Origin: an uncultured Lachnospiraceae bacterium
Lineage (GTDB): Bacteria > Bacillota_A > Clostridia > Lachnospirales > Lachnospiraceae
DNA length: 8,440 nucleotides
Direction of reading: 5' to 3'
NCBI GenBank assembly: GCA_902787595.1
Contig: CADAHD010000228.1
Location: 1-8,440 of the forward strand
Position numbers and translations under genes: made by a program
Notes under the pieces: generated by a model
What the model was told of the DNA's origin: nothing
The model's input: only the letters and a program-made list of their open reading frames with translations
Databases searched by the model: none
In this document: piece after piece, positions 1-5,643 of the stretch
How the letters are laid out: each line of letters begins with the position of its first letter
How positions within the stretch are numbered: the first letter of the stretch is position 1

Positions 1-63
1 ATGCCCTTTATGGAAAATGAGGATGAGAGGGTATGGCTCAGCAGGGTTACGGCGGAACTGTAG
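1..63 (+). CDS. Possible C-terminal tail of an upstream gene
   Basis: Frame 1 is open from the first base to a TAG at 61-63 and would encode about 20 residues ending in WLSRVTAEL. The acidic ENEDER stretch looks like ordinary protein sequence, but the piece is too short for recognition. Frame 2 is open even longer, to a TAA at 146-148, so the reading frame is uncertain. Flotillin genes often follow a gene for an NfeD-type partner, which would be an attractive identity, but nothing in these residues shows it. Low confidence that this is coding at all. Confidence 0.22.
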   Translation: MPFMENEDERVWLSRVTAEL

Positions 64-79
64 TTTTGTTATTATCTGT

Positions 80-124
80 CATCCTGAGCGAAGCGAAGGA
101 TCTTTCGCTACCGAAGGTAGCGAA
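80..124 (+). repeat. Intergenic repeat of the CTGAGCGAAGCGAAGGATC type with hairpin
   Basis: The stretch holds CTGAGCGAAGCGAAGGATC, a short sequence known to be scattered through the intergenic DNA of many bacterial genomes. A related copy lies at 2990-3011, identical at 21 of 22 positions. The flanks ATCCT (81-85) and AGGAT (97-101) can pair. A second, perfect hairpin follows directly: TTCGCTACC (104-112), loop GAA, GGTAGCGAA (116-124). No T-run follows, so it does not look like a standard terminator. It lies just upstream of the floT promoter. Confidence 0.7.
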
Positions 125-142
125 TCTGCAAATATCTGTATA

Positions 143-170
143 TTGTAACGGCTTCTAACGGTGGTATAAT
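143..170 (+). promoter_or_regulatory. Probable floT promoter, extended -10
   Basis: TTGTAA (143-148) is followed after 16 bp by a perfect TATAAT (165-170), preceded by TGG, which makes a TGn extended -10. Transcription would begin near 177, giving a leader of about 60 bases before the floT start. The housekeeping sigma-A type fits. The unassigned minus-strand gene at 1896-2273 has a strikingly similar promoter. Confidence 0.75.
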
Positions 171-239
171 GATATAAATTACACCACACGTGGAGTAATA
201 ACACAACAAACCCAACCAACCAAAAGGAGGTAACAGATT

Positions 240-1781
240 ATGCCCCAGGAATTATTGATTGGACTGATCATACTTGCGGTAATCCTGCTTATTGTGATCC
301 TGATGTCCGGATACGTGAAAGCTCCCCCGGATACAGCCTACATAATTTCCGGTATCAAGAAAAAACCCAAGGTGCTCATAGGACGCGCCGGTATCAAGAT
401 CCCGTTCCTTGAAAGAAAAGATACGCTGCTCTTAAAGCAGATGTCTATTGATATAAAGACCGGCGGGTTTGTTCCCACCAAGGATTTCATCGGTGTTGAT
501 ATTGACGCCGTAGCAAAGGTTAAAGTTGATACTTCAGAAGAAGGCATCTTAAAGGCACAGCGCAACTTCTTGAATATGAAGGAAAGAGATTTCATCGTAG
601 CGCTGACCGATTCATTACAGGGTAACCTGCGTGAGATCATCGGTACCATCGAGCTTCGCGAACTGAACACTGACCGTAAGAAATTCGGTGATGAGGTTCA
701 GGAAAAAGCCCAGGTGGATATGAAGGCCCTTGGTATACAGATCATATCCTGTAACATACAGCGTATCGAAGATGAGCAGGGACTCATCAATGCACTGGGT
801 CAGGACAATATGTCAAAGATCCAGAAGGACGCTTCGATAGCTAAGGCTAATGCAGACAGAGACGTGGCTGTGGCACAGGCCGAGGCAGCAAAGGAAGCTA
901 ACGATGCAAGAGTTATTTCGGACCTGGCTATAGCGCAGAGAAATAACGAACTGGATATCAAGAGATCCGAGCTGAAGGTACAGGCTGATATCAAGCGTGC
1001 AGAAGCAGATGCCGCTTACGAGATCCAGAAGCAGGAACAGGCAAAGGTTATCGAGACCCAGGCCGTTAACGTACAGATCGCTAAGGCAGAACGTGAAGCA
1101 GAACTGAAGCAGAAAGAAGTGCTGGTACGCCAGCAGGAACTCTCCGCACAGATCGAACGTCAGGCCGATGCAGAGAAGTACAAAGCCGAAAAGGATGCAG
1201 AAGCAAGACTGATCCAGCGCCAGCGTCAGGCTGAAGCAGAGAAGTACGAGCAGGAGAAAGCTGCAGAAGCACAGAAGGCAAAGGCTGATGCACAGAGATA
1301 TGCCGCAGAGCAGGAAGCTGCCGGTATCACCGCAAAGGGTGTTGCAGAAGCAAATGCGATAAAGGCAAAAGGTCTTGCAGAAGCAGAAGCGATGGAGAAA
1401 AAGGCCGAAGCTTACAAGAAGTACAACGGTGCAGCCGTTATCGAGATGATGGTAAAGATCCTGCCCGAAATGGCAGCCGAGGTTGCAAAGCCCCTGGCAT
1501 CCATCGACAAGGTAAATATCTACGGTGGCGGATCCGGATCTGACGGCAGCGGGGTTTCACAGATAAGCGGCAATATGCCGATCGTCATGAAGCAGGTATT
1601 CGATACCATGACCGAAGCAACAGGTGTAGACTTTACCGAGATTATGAGAGCAAGCACCTATGATGCAAAGGTTACCAAGAATATCAATGTGACCGGGCTT
1701 GACGGTGATGCCATAGCTCCCGAGAAAGCACCCGTGATCAAGGAAGCGGTATATGTTCCTGCAGGTGATGACGCAGAATAA
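240..1781 (+). CDS. floT: Flotillin-like membrane scaffold protein
   Basis: Flotillins are membrane-anchored SPFH proteins that oligomerise and organise functional membrane microdomains and membrane fluidity. The 513 residues match the usual size of FloT/YuaG proteins. An N-terminal hydrophobic anchor spans about residues 5-23. The SPFH/Band-7 domain covers about 25-190, with typical segments such as VKAPPDTAYIISG, REIIGTIELREL and QDNMSKIQKDA. A long Ala/Glu/Lys/Gln coiled coil covers about 195-395, with recurring AEAEKY and AEA units. The conserved C-terminal region (IEMMVKILPEMAAEVAKPL, then a Gly/Ser linker near 429-438) ends in a variable tail. A strong AAAGGAGG at 223-230 lies 9 bases before the ATG, so the start is firm. 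The gene is monocistronic on the downstream side, because a terminator follows. No NfeD partner is visible in the window. Family very sure; the symbol is by similarity to the Bacillus protein. Confidence 0.95.
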   Translation: MPQELLIGLIILAVILLIVILMSGYVKAPPDTAYIISGIKKKPKVLIGRAGIKIPFLERKDTLLLKQMSIDIKTGGFVPTKDFIGVDIDAVAKVKVDTSEEGILKAQRNFLNMKERDFIVALTDSLQGNLREIIGTIELRELNTDRKKFGDEVQEKAQVDMKALGIQIISCNIQRIEDEQGLINALGQDNMSKIQKDASIAKANADRDVAVAQAEAAKEANDARVISDLAIAQRNNELDIKRSELKVQADIKRAEADAAYEIQKQEQAKVIETQAVNVQIAKAEREAELKQKEVLVRQQELSAQIERQADAEKYKAEKDAEARLIQRQRQAEAEKYEQEKAAEAQKAKADAQRYAAEQEAAGITAKGVAEANAIKAKGLAEAEAMEKKAEAYKKYNGAAVIEMMVKILPEMAAEVAKPLASIDKVNIYGGGSGSDGSGVSQISGNMPIVMKQVFDTMTEATGVDFTEIMRASTYDAKVTKNINVTGLDGDAIAPEKAPVIKEAVYVPAGDDAE

Positions 1782-1825
1782 TACAGAATAGTAATTCAGA
1801 GAAGGTTTAAGTAATATCATAGCTT

Positions 1826-1857
1826 CAGGGCAGCTGCATAAAGCGGCTGCCCTGTTT
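1826..1857 (+). terminator. floT terminator hairpin
   Basis: CAGGGCAGCTGC (1826-1837) pairs with GCGGCTGCCCTG (1843-1854) through 12 bp, one of them a G-U pair, around an ATAAA loop. A short TTTCATT tract follows. It lies 44 bases past the floT stop. The T-run is weak, but the second hairpin right behind it would reinforce termination. Confidence 0.75.
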
Positions 1858-1861
1858 CATT

Positions 1862-1895
1862 AAAAAAACAGGGCTTAAAAACCCTGTTCTTTATT
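1862..1895 (-). terminator. Bidirectional terminator between convergent genes
   Basis: AACAGGG (1867-1873) and CCCTGTT (1882-1888) form a 7-bp stem around an 8-base loop. Read on the minus strand, the stem runs into seven T (complement of 1862-1868), a textbook rho-independent terminator directly after the stop of the minus-strand gene. Read on the plus strand, CTTTATTTT follows and would back up the floT terminator. Confidence 0.85.
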
Positions 1896-2273
1896 TTATC
1901 CTTTATACTGTTTGATCAAAGCCTCTAAAGCTTCGTATTCGGTGCGCTCGACAGCCTGCAGATTACGCACATGATCCGTAGCCACATAGTTGGTGCCGTA
2001 ACGGCATACCGTTATAACCGGCGGTTTTTCTGTCTCAAGCACGAGCTGCGAATACTGTGGCTGTTTGCTTATCACCCCCTCAGCATTTACCGGTGTAAAA
2101 GCAGCGGGAGCGGGCTGGTAAGCCGGGGCGGGAGCAGGTTCGCTTACCGGAGGCTCCTTTAAGAAATCAAGTTCCGGCAGCTCTTCCTTAGCAGCCGGAG
2201 CAGGTTCCGGTTTATATTCGATCGGAGCGGGTGGTGGGGTAACTGGACTGTTTTTTCTGCCAAATAAAGCCAT
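1896..2273 (-). CDS. Unassigned proline/alanine-rich small protein
   Basis: I do not recognise this 125-aa protein. It starts MALFGRKNSP. Residues 9-62 are a low-complexity linker of Pro, Ala and Glu (repeated PAP and EPAP units), broken by an acidic-hydrophobic patch ELPELDFLKE at 31-40. Residues 80-125 look like a small folded domain or peptide, including VITVCRYGTNYVATDHVR and a helical ERTEYEALEALIKQYKG end. There is no signal peptide or membrane segment, so it is probably cytoplasmic, with a tether-like middle. The gene is real by independent signs: AGGAGGT (2279-2285) lies 5 bases before the ATG, a good promoter stands upstream and a strong terminator follows the stop. It converges on floT and has a floT-like promoter, so a link to the flotillin is possible but is inference only. 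Confidence 0.85.
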   Translation of the reverse strand: MALFGRKNSPVTPPPAPIEYKPEPAPAAKEELPELDFLKEPPVSEPAPAPAYQPAPAAFTPVNAEGVISKQPQYSQLVLETEKPPVITVCRYGTNYVATDHVRNLQAVERTEYEALEALIKQYKG

Positions 2274-2302
2274 GACGGACCTCCTGAAGAAATATATATA
2301 TC

Positions 2303-2330
2303 ATTGTATCATATCATCATAATTTTACAA
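2303..2330 (-). promoter_or_regulatory. Promoter of the unassigned minus-strand gene
   Basis: On the minus strand TTGTAA (2325-2330) is followed after 16 bp by TACAAT (2303-2308), preceded by TGA as an extended -10. Transcription would begin near 2296, leaving a leader of about 23 bases that carries the AGGAGGT ribosome site. The -35, spacer length and TGn element match the floT promoter. Confidence 0.65.
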
Positions 2331-2331
2331 G

Positions 2332-2368
2332 TTCACATAAATAATTTACATAATATTGTTTACATAAT
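2332..2368 (+). repeat. Short direct repeats in the divergent intergenic region
   Basis: TTTACATAAT occurs at 2345-2354 and again at 2359-2368, 14 bp apart start to start. A looser copy, TTCACATAAA, lies at 2332-2341. Further on, the minus strand reads TTGACATAAA (2382-2391). The array sits between the divergent minus-strand gene and sepF. It may be an operator, or may supply -35-like TTTACA elements for sepF (for example 2359-2364, with the T/A-rich TTTATATTTTAT at 2375-2386 as a poor -10). The AT-rich context weakens the case. Confidence 0.4.
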
Positions 2369-2414
2369 CTGCAGTTTATATTTTATGTCAACCTGACTAA
2401 AGCCCGAAAAATCT

Positions 2415-2885
2415 TTGTTTTTTGGAAATGTTTCCCAAAAAGTTGTGGTATTGAAAGGCTTAGGAAGAAAAGACGACGATTACTATGATGATGAGGACGA
2501 AGAGTATCTGGATGATGAAGTAGTTGAAGAGAAACCGGTAAAGAAGGCTAAAGGTTTCGGTAAGATTTCTCCTTTCAGTTCCAAGAAAGTTGAAGAGATT
2601 GCTCACGAGCGTGAGGTTTTTGCTATTCTTCCCGAATCCATCGATAATGCTCACGAGATTACCGACAAGATCCTTGAGGGATATACTGTTGTTCTTAATA
2701 CCGAGCGTTGTGATGAAGCGCTTGCAAGAAGGATCTTTGATTATGTATGCGGTACCGTATATGCATTGAACTGCTCATTTGGCCGCATTTCATATTCAGC
2801 TTCCAGCACTCTTGCAGGTATATACATCATTACACCCGAAAACACCAGCATTTCCGGTGCTTTCCAGGAGAATTTCACAGCTTGA
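2415..2885 (+). CDS. sepF: SepF-like cell division protein
   Basis: SepF is a cytoplasmic Z-ring protein in Gram-positives that binds FtsZ and attaches it to the membrane through an N-terminal amphipathic helix. The C-terminal SepF domain is clear at about residues 67-148: REVFAILPES, TVVLNTERCDEALARRIFDY, CGTVYALNCSFGRIS, and IYIITPENTSISG, matching the family's RIVDFLSGTVYAI and TPxNVxISG pattern. Before it come a very acidic D/E/Y stretch (20-39) and a basic linker (40-58), as is usual. The start is uncertain. TTG at 2415 has no visible ribosome site, nor do the in-frame GTG at 2445 and TTG at 2451. An ATG at 2428 is in another frame. The frame is closed upstream by TGA at 2394-2396. The gene ends in a strong terminator and is thus separate from aroB. 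Family confident, 5' end not. Confidence 0.85.
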   Translation: MFFGNVSQKVVVLKGLGRKDDDYYDDEDEEYLDDEVVEEKPVKKAKGFGKISPFSSKKVEEIAHEREVFAILPESIDNAHEITDKILEGYTVVLNTERCDEALARRIFDYVCGTVYALNCSFGRISYSASSTLAGIYIITPENTSISGAFQENFTA

Positions 2886-2917
2886 TCTTTTCCTTTAAAT
2901 GTGAGTGATATGGTATG

Positions 2918-2944
2918 AAAAGCCGGCTTTTGAGGCCGGTTTTT
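2918..2944 (+). terminator. sepF rho-independent terminator
   Basis: AAAAGCCGGC (2918-2927) pairs with GCCGGTTTTT (2935-2944) around the 7-base loop TTTTGAG. The core is CCGGC/GCCGG, extended by a G-U and four A-U pairs, and the T-run is part of the outer stem. It starts 32 bases past the sepF stop and separates sepF from the aroB promoter. Confidence 0.9.
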
Positions 2945-2948
2945 CAGT

Positions 2949-2977
2949 TTGCTAAAAAAATGTTTATCTGATATAAT
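2949..2977 (+). promoter_or_regulatory. Promoter of the aroB-lspA-rluD operon
   Basis: TTGCTA (2949-2954), a 17-bp spacer and a perfect TATAAT (2972-2977) form a strong sigma-A type promoter directly behind the sepF terminator. Transcription would begin near 2984, so the second repeat copy (2990-3011) would lie in the first bases of the transcript. Confidence 0.8.
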
Positions 2978-2989
2978 CAGTGCGGCTTT

Positions 2990-3011
2990 CTGAGCGAAGC
3001 GAAGAATCTTT
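2990..3011 (+). repeat. Second copy of the CTGAGCGAAGCGAAG repeat
   Basis: It matches 84-105 at 21 of 22 positions; the one difference is G99 to A3005. Here the flanks TTCT (2988-2991) and AGAA (3003-3006) can still pair. The copy lacks the 9-bp hairpin that follows the first one. It lies in the predicted aroB leader, with AAGGAG (3015-3020) only a few bases behind. Confidence 0.6.
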
Positions 3012-3032
3012 TTTAAGGAGTATACTATAACA

Positions 3033-4136
3033 ATGCCTTCCGTTATAACCATAAACATGAACAAAAAACCGATCTACGATATTAAGATTGAAAACGACTT
3101 CAGCGCATTACCCTCTGCCGTTAAAGAACTGGGCTTTGAAGGCAAACGCGCCGCCATAGTAAGCGACAGCAATGTGGCGCCGCTTTACGCCGGAGAACTC
3201 CAGTCCCTGCTTGAAGGAATATGCTCCGAAGTGTTCGTATGCGCCTTTGAAGCAGGCGAAAAGAGCAAGAATATGGATACTGTAACAGAGCTGTTAAGAC
3301 AGTTCGTCGCTCATAAAATGAACCGCCACGATCTGGTGATAGCACTTGGCGGCGGGGTTGTGGGAGATGTTGCAGGATTTTGCGCCGCCATTTACATGAG
3401 AGGCATAGATGTTATACAGGTGCCTACTTCTTTACTGGCACAGGTAGATTCCTCTGTCGGCGGAAAAACCGGTGTGGATCTGGATGCTTATAAAAATATG
3501 GTAGGCGCGTTCAAGATGCCGCGTCTGGTATATATCAATACGTCAACTTTAAAAACCCTTGACGCCAGGCAGTATTATTCCGGCATGGGCGAGGTCATGA
3601 AATACGGTCTTATAATGGACGCTTCGTTCTATGAATGGATCATATCAAAAATGTATGAGATCCATGACCGCGATGCGGATACCATAGAGGAAATGGTTGC
3701 GCATTGCTGTGCCTGCAAGCAGCGCATAGTCGAACGCGATCCTCACGAGGAAGGCGACAGGGCGCTTCTTAACTTTGGCCATACTATAGGGCATGCAATA
3801 GAGAAAGCAAAGAATTTTGAACTGATGCACGGCGAATGCGTAGCTCTAGGCAGCGTGGCCGCAGCATATATCTCCTATAAGAGAGGCAAGCTCTCTATGG
3901 AGGAATATTATGAGATACGGGATATGTTCGTGCCTTTCAAGCTCCCCATCAGCATAGATGACATAGACGCCGAGGCTATAGCCGCGCTTACGCGTTCGGA
4001 TAAAAAAGCAATGGACGGCGGCGTTAAATTTATCCTTCTCAAAAGGGTGGGAAAGGCATACATCGATACAGGCGTGACTATCGATGAGATACTTGAAGGC
4101 ATACGCGAGATAGAATACAGGGAAGACAACGAATGA
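3033..4136 (+). CDS. aroB: 3-dehydroquinate synthase
   Basis: The enzyme converts DAHP to 3-dehydroquinate, the second step of the shikimate pathway, using NAD and a divalent metal in the cytoplasm. At 367 aa it has the usual length and appears intact. Visible motifs are the nucleotide-binding GGGVVGDVAGF (106-116), YMRGIDVIQVPTSLLAQVDS with SVGGKTGVD (121-149), YKNMVGAF (153-160), GMGEVMKYG (184-192), LNFGHTIGHAIE (246-257), MHGECVALG (265-273) and SDKK (322-325). By family knowledge the metal ligands should be E187, H250 and H266, and all are present. The ATG at 3033 has AAGGAG at 3015-3020, a rather long 12-base spacing. It is the first gene of the operon, and its stop overlaps the lspA start (ATGA). 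aroB is not a usual fixed partner of lspA, so its place here is notable. Confidence 0.98.
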   Translation: MPSVITINMNKKPIYDIKIENDFSALPSAVKELGFEGKRAAIVSDSNVAPLYAGELQSLLEGICSEVFVCAFEAGEKSKNMDTVTELLRQFVAHKMNRHDLVIALGGGVVGDVAGFCAAIYMRGIDVIQVPTSLLAQVDSSVGGKTGVDLDAYKNMVGAFKMPRLVYINTSTLKTLDARQYYSGMGEVMKYGLIMDASFYEWIISKMYEIHDRDADTIEEMVAHCCACKQRIVERDPHEEGDRALLNFGHTIGHAIEKAKNFELMHGECVALGSVAAAYISYKRGKLSMEEYYEIRDMFVPFKLPISIDDIDAEAIAALTRSDKKAMDGGVKFILLKRVGKAYIDTGVTIDEILEGIREIEYREDNE

Positions 4137-4678
4137 AAACAATAGATAAAAGAATGCTCTGGATACTGGATGTGCTGGTATTTATAGCAGCTATCGCAGC
4201 AGATCAGATCACTAAAAGCATTGTACGCTCAAAACTGGGGACCGGAGAAGCGGTTGATCTTATCCCGGGAGTTTTTCAGTTTTTGCATGTAGAGAATACC
4301 GGCGCCAGCTGGGGTATGTTTAAAGGCGGCGCGGTCATATTTGTCGTCCTTGCCTTTGCCGTAAGCCTGGTGCTGGCTTATTGCATAACAAAGATCCCGG
4401 GCAAGACAAAGTTCATACGCATGCATCTGGCACTGAGCCTCATAATATCCGGCGCCATCGGCAATGTGATCGACAGACTGCAGAAAGGATCGGTCACCGA
4501 TTTCCTCTATGCCCGGTTTATCAATTTTCCCGTGTTTAACGTGGCTGATATCTGCATAGTCTGCGCTACAGTCTGGCTGATGATCATGACGCTTTTCATA
4601 TATAAGGATGATGATCTTGATTTTCTGTCTTTTAAGAATAAAAAAGATAAGAAGAATAAGACTTCCGGGGAGGACTGA
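4133..4678 (+). CDS. lspA: Lipoprotein signal peptidase (signal peptidase II)
   Basis: LspA is an integral membrane aspartyl protease that removes the signal peptide from prolipoproteins after lipidation of the lipobox cysteine. The 181 residues show four hydrophobic segments (about 9-27, 66-86, 98-115 and 135-157) and all signature blocks: ADQITK (23-28), ENTGASWGMF (54-63), SGAIGNVIDR (106-115), VTDFL (121-125) and FPVFNVADI (132-140). The catalytic pair should be D114 and D139. A charged Lys/Asp-rich tail of about 25 residues extends beyond the core; such tails are variable. The ATG overlaps the aroB stop by 4 bases, so translation is probably coupled. A putative substrate, a lipoprotein gene, lies at the end of the window. 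Confidence 0.98.
   Translation: MKTIDKRMLWILDVLVFIAAIAADQITKSIVRSKLGTGEAVDLIPGVFQFLHVENTGASWGMFKGGAVIFVVLAFAVSLVLAYCITKIPGKTKFIRMHLALSLIISGAIGNVIDRLQKGSVTDFLYARFINFPVFNVADICIVCATVWLMIMTLFIYKDDDLDFLSFKNKKDKKNKTSGED
4667..4673 (+). promoter_or_regulatory. Ribosome site fixing the TTG start of rluD
   Basis: GGGGAGG lies inside the last codons of lspA and 7 bases before the TTG at 4681. This spacing supports the TTG start, and no in-frame ATG is nearby. Confidence 0.75.
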
Positions 4679-4680
4679 TC

Positions 4681-5607
4681 TTGCCGGAGTATAATTTCGT
4701 CATAAATGAGGATCAGGAAGATGAAAGGCTGGACAAACTCTGCGCCCGCCTTTTACCCGACAGCTCAAGATCCTTTATACAAAAGCTTATCAAGGACGGC
4801 AATGTGCTGCTCAACGACAGGAGCACCAAGCCGTCCTGCTCGTTAAAGGATGGCGACCGGGTATTGATACGCATGCCGGAGGCCGTCCTTCCTGATATTC
4901 CTGCCGAAGATATCCCGCTTGACATCATCTATGAGGACAGCGATCTGCTGGTCGTAAATAAAGCAAAAGGCATGGTGGTGCATCCTGCTCCCGGTCATTA
5001 CAGCGGTACGCTGGTAAATGCCCTCATGTATCATTGCAAAGACCTTTCCGGCATTAACGGGGTAATGCGTCCGGGAATAGTGCACCGTATAGACCGCGAT
5101 ACCAGCGGACTACTGGTAATATGCAAAAACGACAGCGCACATAACAATATAGCCGCCCAGTTAAAGGAGCACAGCATAGAACGCATCTATCAGGCAATAT
5201 GCACAGGCCGGCTTAAAGAAAGCGACGGAACCGTAGACGCCCCCATTGGCCGTGATCCGAACGAGCGCAAACGCATGGCTGTACATAGCAGCCTGCTCAA
5301 TGCAAAAAGCGCAGTAACTCATTATCATGTGATAGAGCAGTTCGATCAATATGCTCATATCAGCTGCCGCCTGGAGACCGGCCGCACCCATCAGATAAGG
5401 GTTCATATGGCGTATATAGGCCATCCGCTGTTAGGCGACGAAGTCTATAACCATCACAAGAGCAATATACATCCCGAAGAACCCGGACAGGTGCTTCACG
5501 CCGGAGTGTTGGGCTTTGTGCATCCTTCCAGCGGGGAGTTTATGCATTTTGAGGCTCCGCTGCCCGGATATTTTCAAAATTTACTGAAAAAATTAAAAAA
5601 ACAATGA
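4681..5607 (+). CDS. RluA/RluD-family 23S rRNA pseudouridine synthase
   Basis: The family isomerises specific uridines in large-subunit rRNA to pseudouridine. The 308 residues have the normal two-part layout. An N-terminal S4 RNA-binding domain (about 14-75, with ERLDKLCARLL and FIQKLIKDGNVLLN) is followed by the catalytic domain. Motifs are LLVVNKAKGMVVHPAPGH (89-106), VHRIDRDTSGLLV (134-146) with D138 as the catalytic Asp by family knowledge, ERIYQAI (167-173), APIGRDP (187-193) and LETGRTHQIRVHMAYIGHPL (231-250). It is closest in type to RluD of Escherichia coli and YlyB of Bacillus; the exact target uridines cannot be read from the sequence, so no symbol is given. The start is TTG, supported by the ribosome site at 4667-4673, two bases after the lspA stop. 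The lspA-rluD pairing is a conserved arrangement in Firmicutes. Confidence 0.96.
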   Translation: MPEYNFVINEDQEDERLDKLCARLLPDSSRSFIQKLIKDGNVLLNDRSTKPSCSLKDGDRVLIRMPEAVLPDIPAEDIPLDIIYEDSDLLVVNKAKGMVVHPAPGHYSGTLVNALMYHCKDLSGINGVMRPGIVHRIDRDTSGLLVICKNDSAHNNIAAQLKEHSIERIYQAICTGRLKESDGTVDAPIGRDPNERKRMAVHSSLLNAKSAVTHYHVIEQFDQYAHISCRLETGRTHQIRVHMAYIGHPLLGDEVYNHHKSNIHPEEPGQVLHAGVLGFVHPSSGEFMHFEAPLPGYFQNLLKKLKKQ

Positions 5608-5643
5608 GCATATTGTACTAAAGTATGATATTATATTAATGTT

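Noticed and set aside
33..158. A 41-codon plus-strand ORF starting MAQQGYGG and running through the repeat (LSVILSEAKDLS)
   Set aside because: Much of it is simply the translation of the widespread intergenic repeat, and peptides of this kind are common false ORFs. A weak GAGG at 19-22 is the only support.
1081..1293. Minus-strand ORF within the flotillin coiled coil
   Set aside because: It mirrors the repetitive Glu/Ala/Lys codons of floT, has no ribosome site and the product is low complexity.
1040..1400. Apparent tandem DNA repeats within floT
   Set aside because: They are similar codons for Ala-Glu-Lys heptads of the coiled coil, not exact DNA repeats.
2984..3032. Possible riboswitch or attenuator in the aroB leader
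   Set aside because: The predicted leader is only about 49 bases, with no leader peptide, T-box or terminator; only the short repeat is present.
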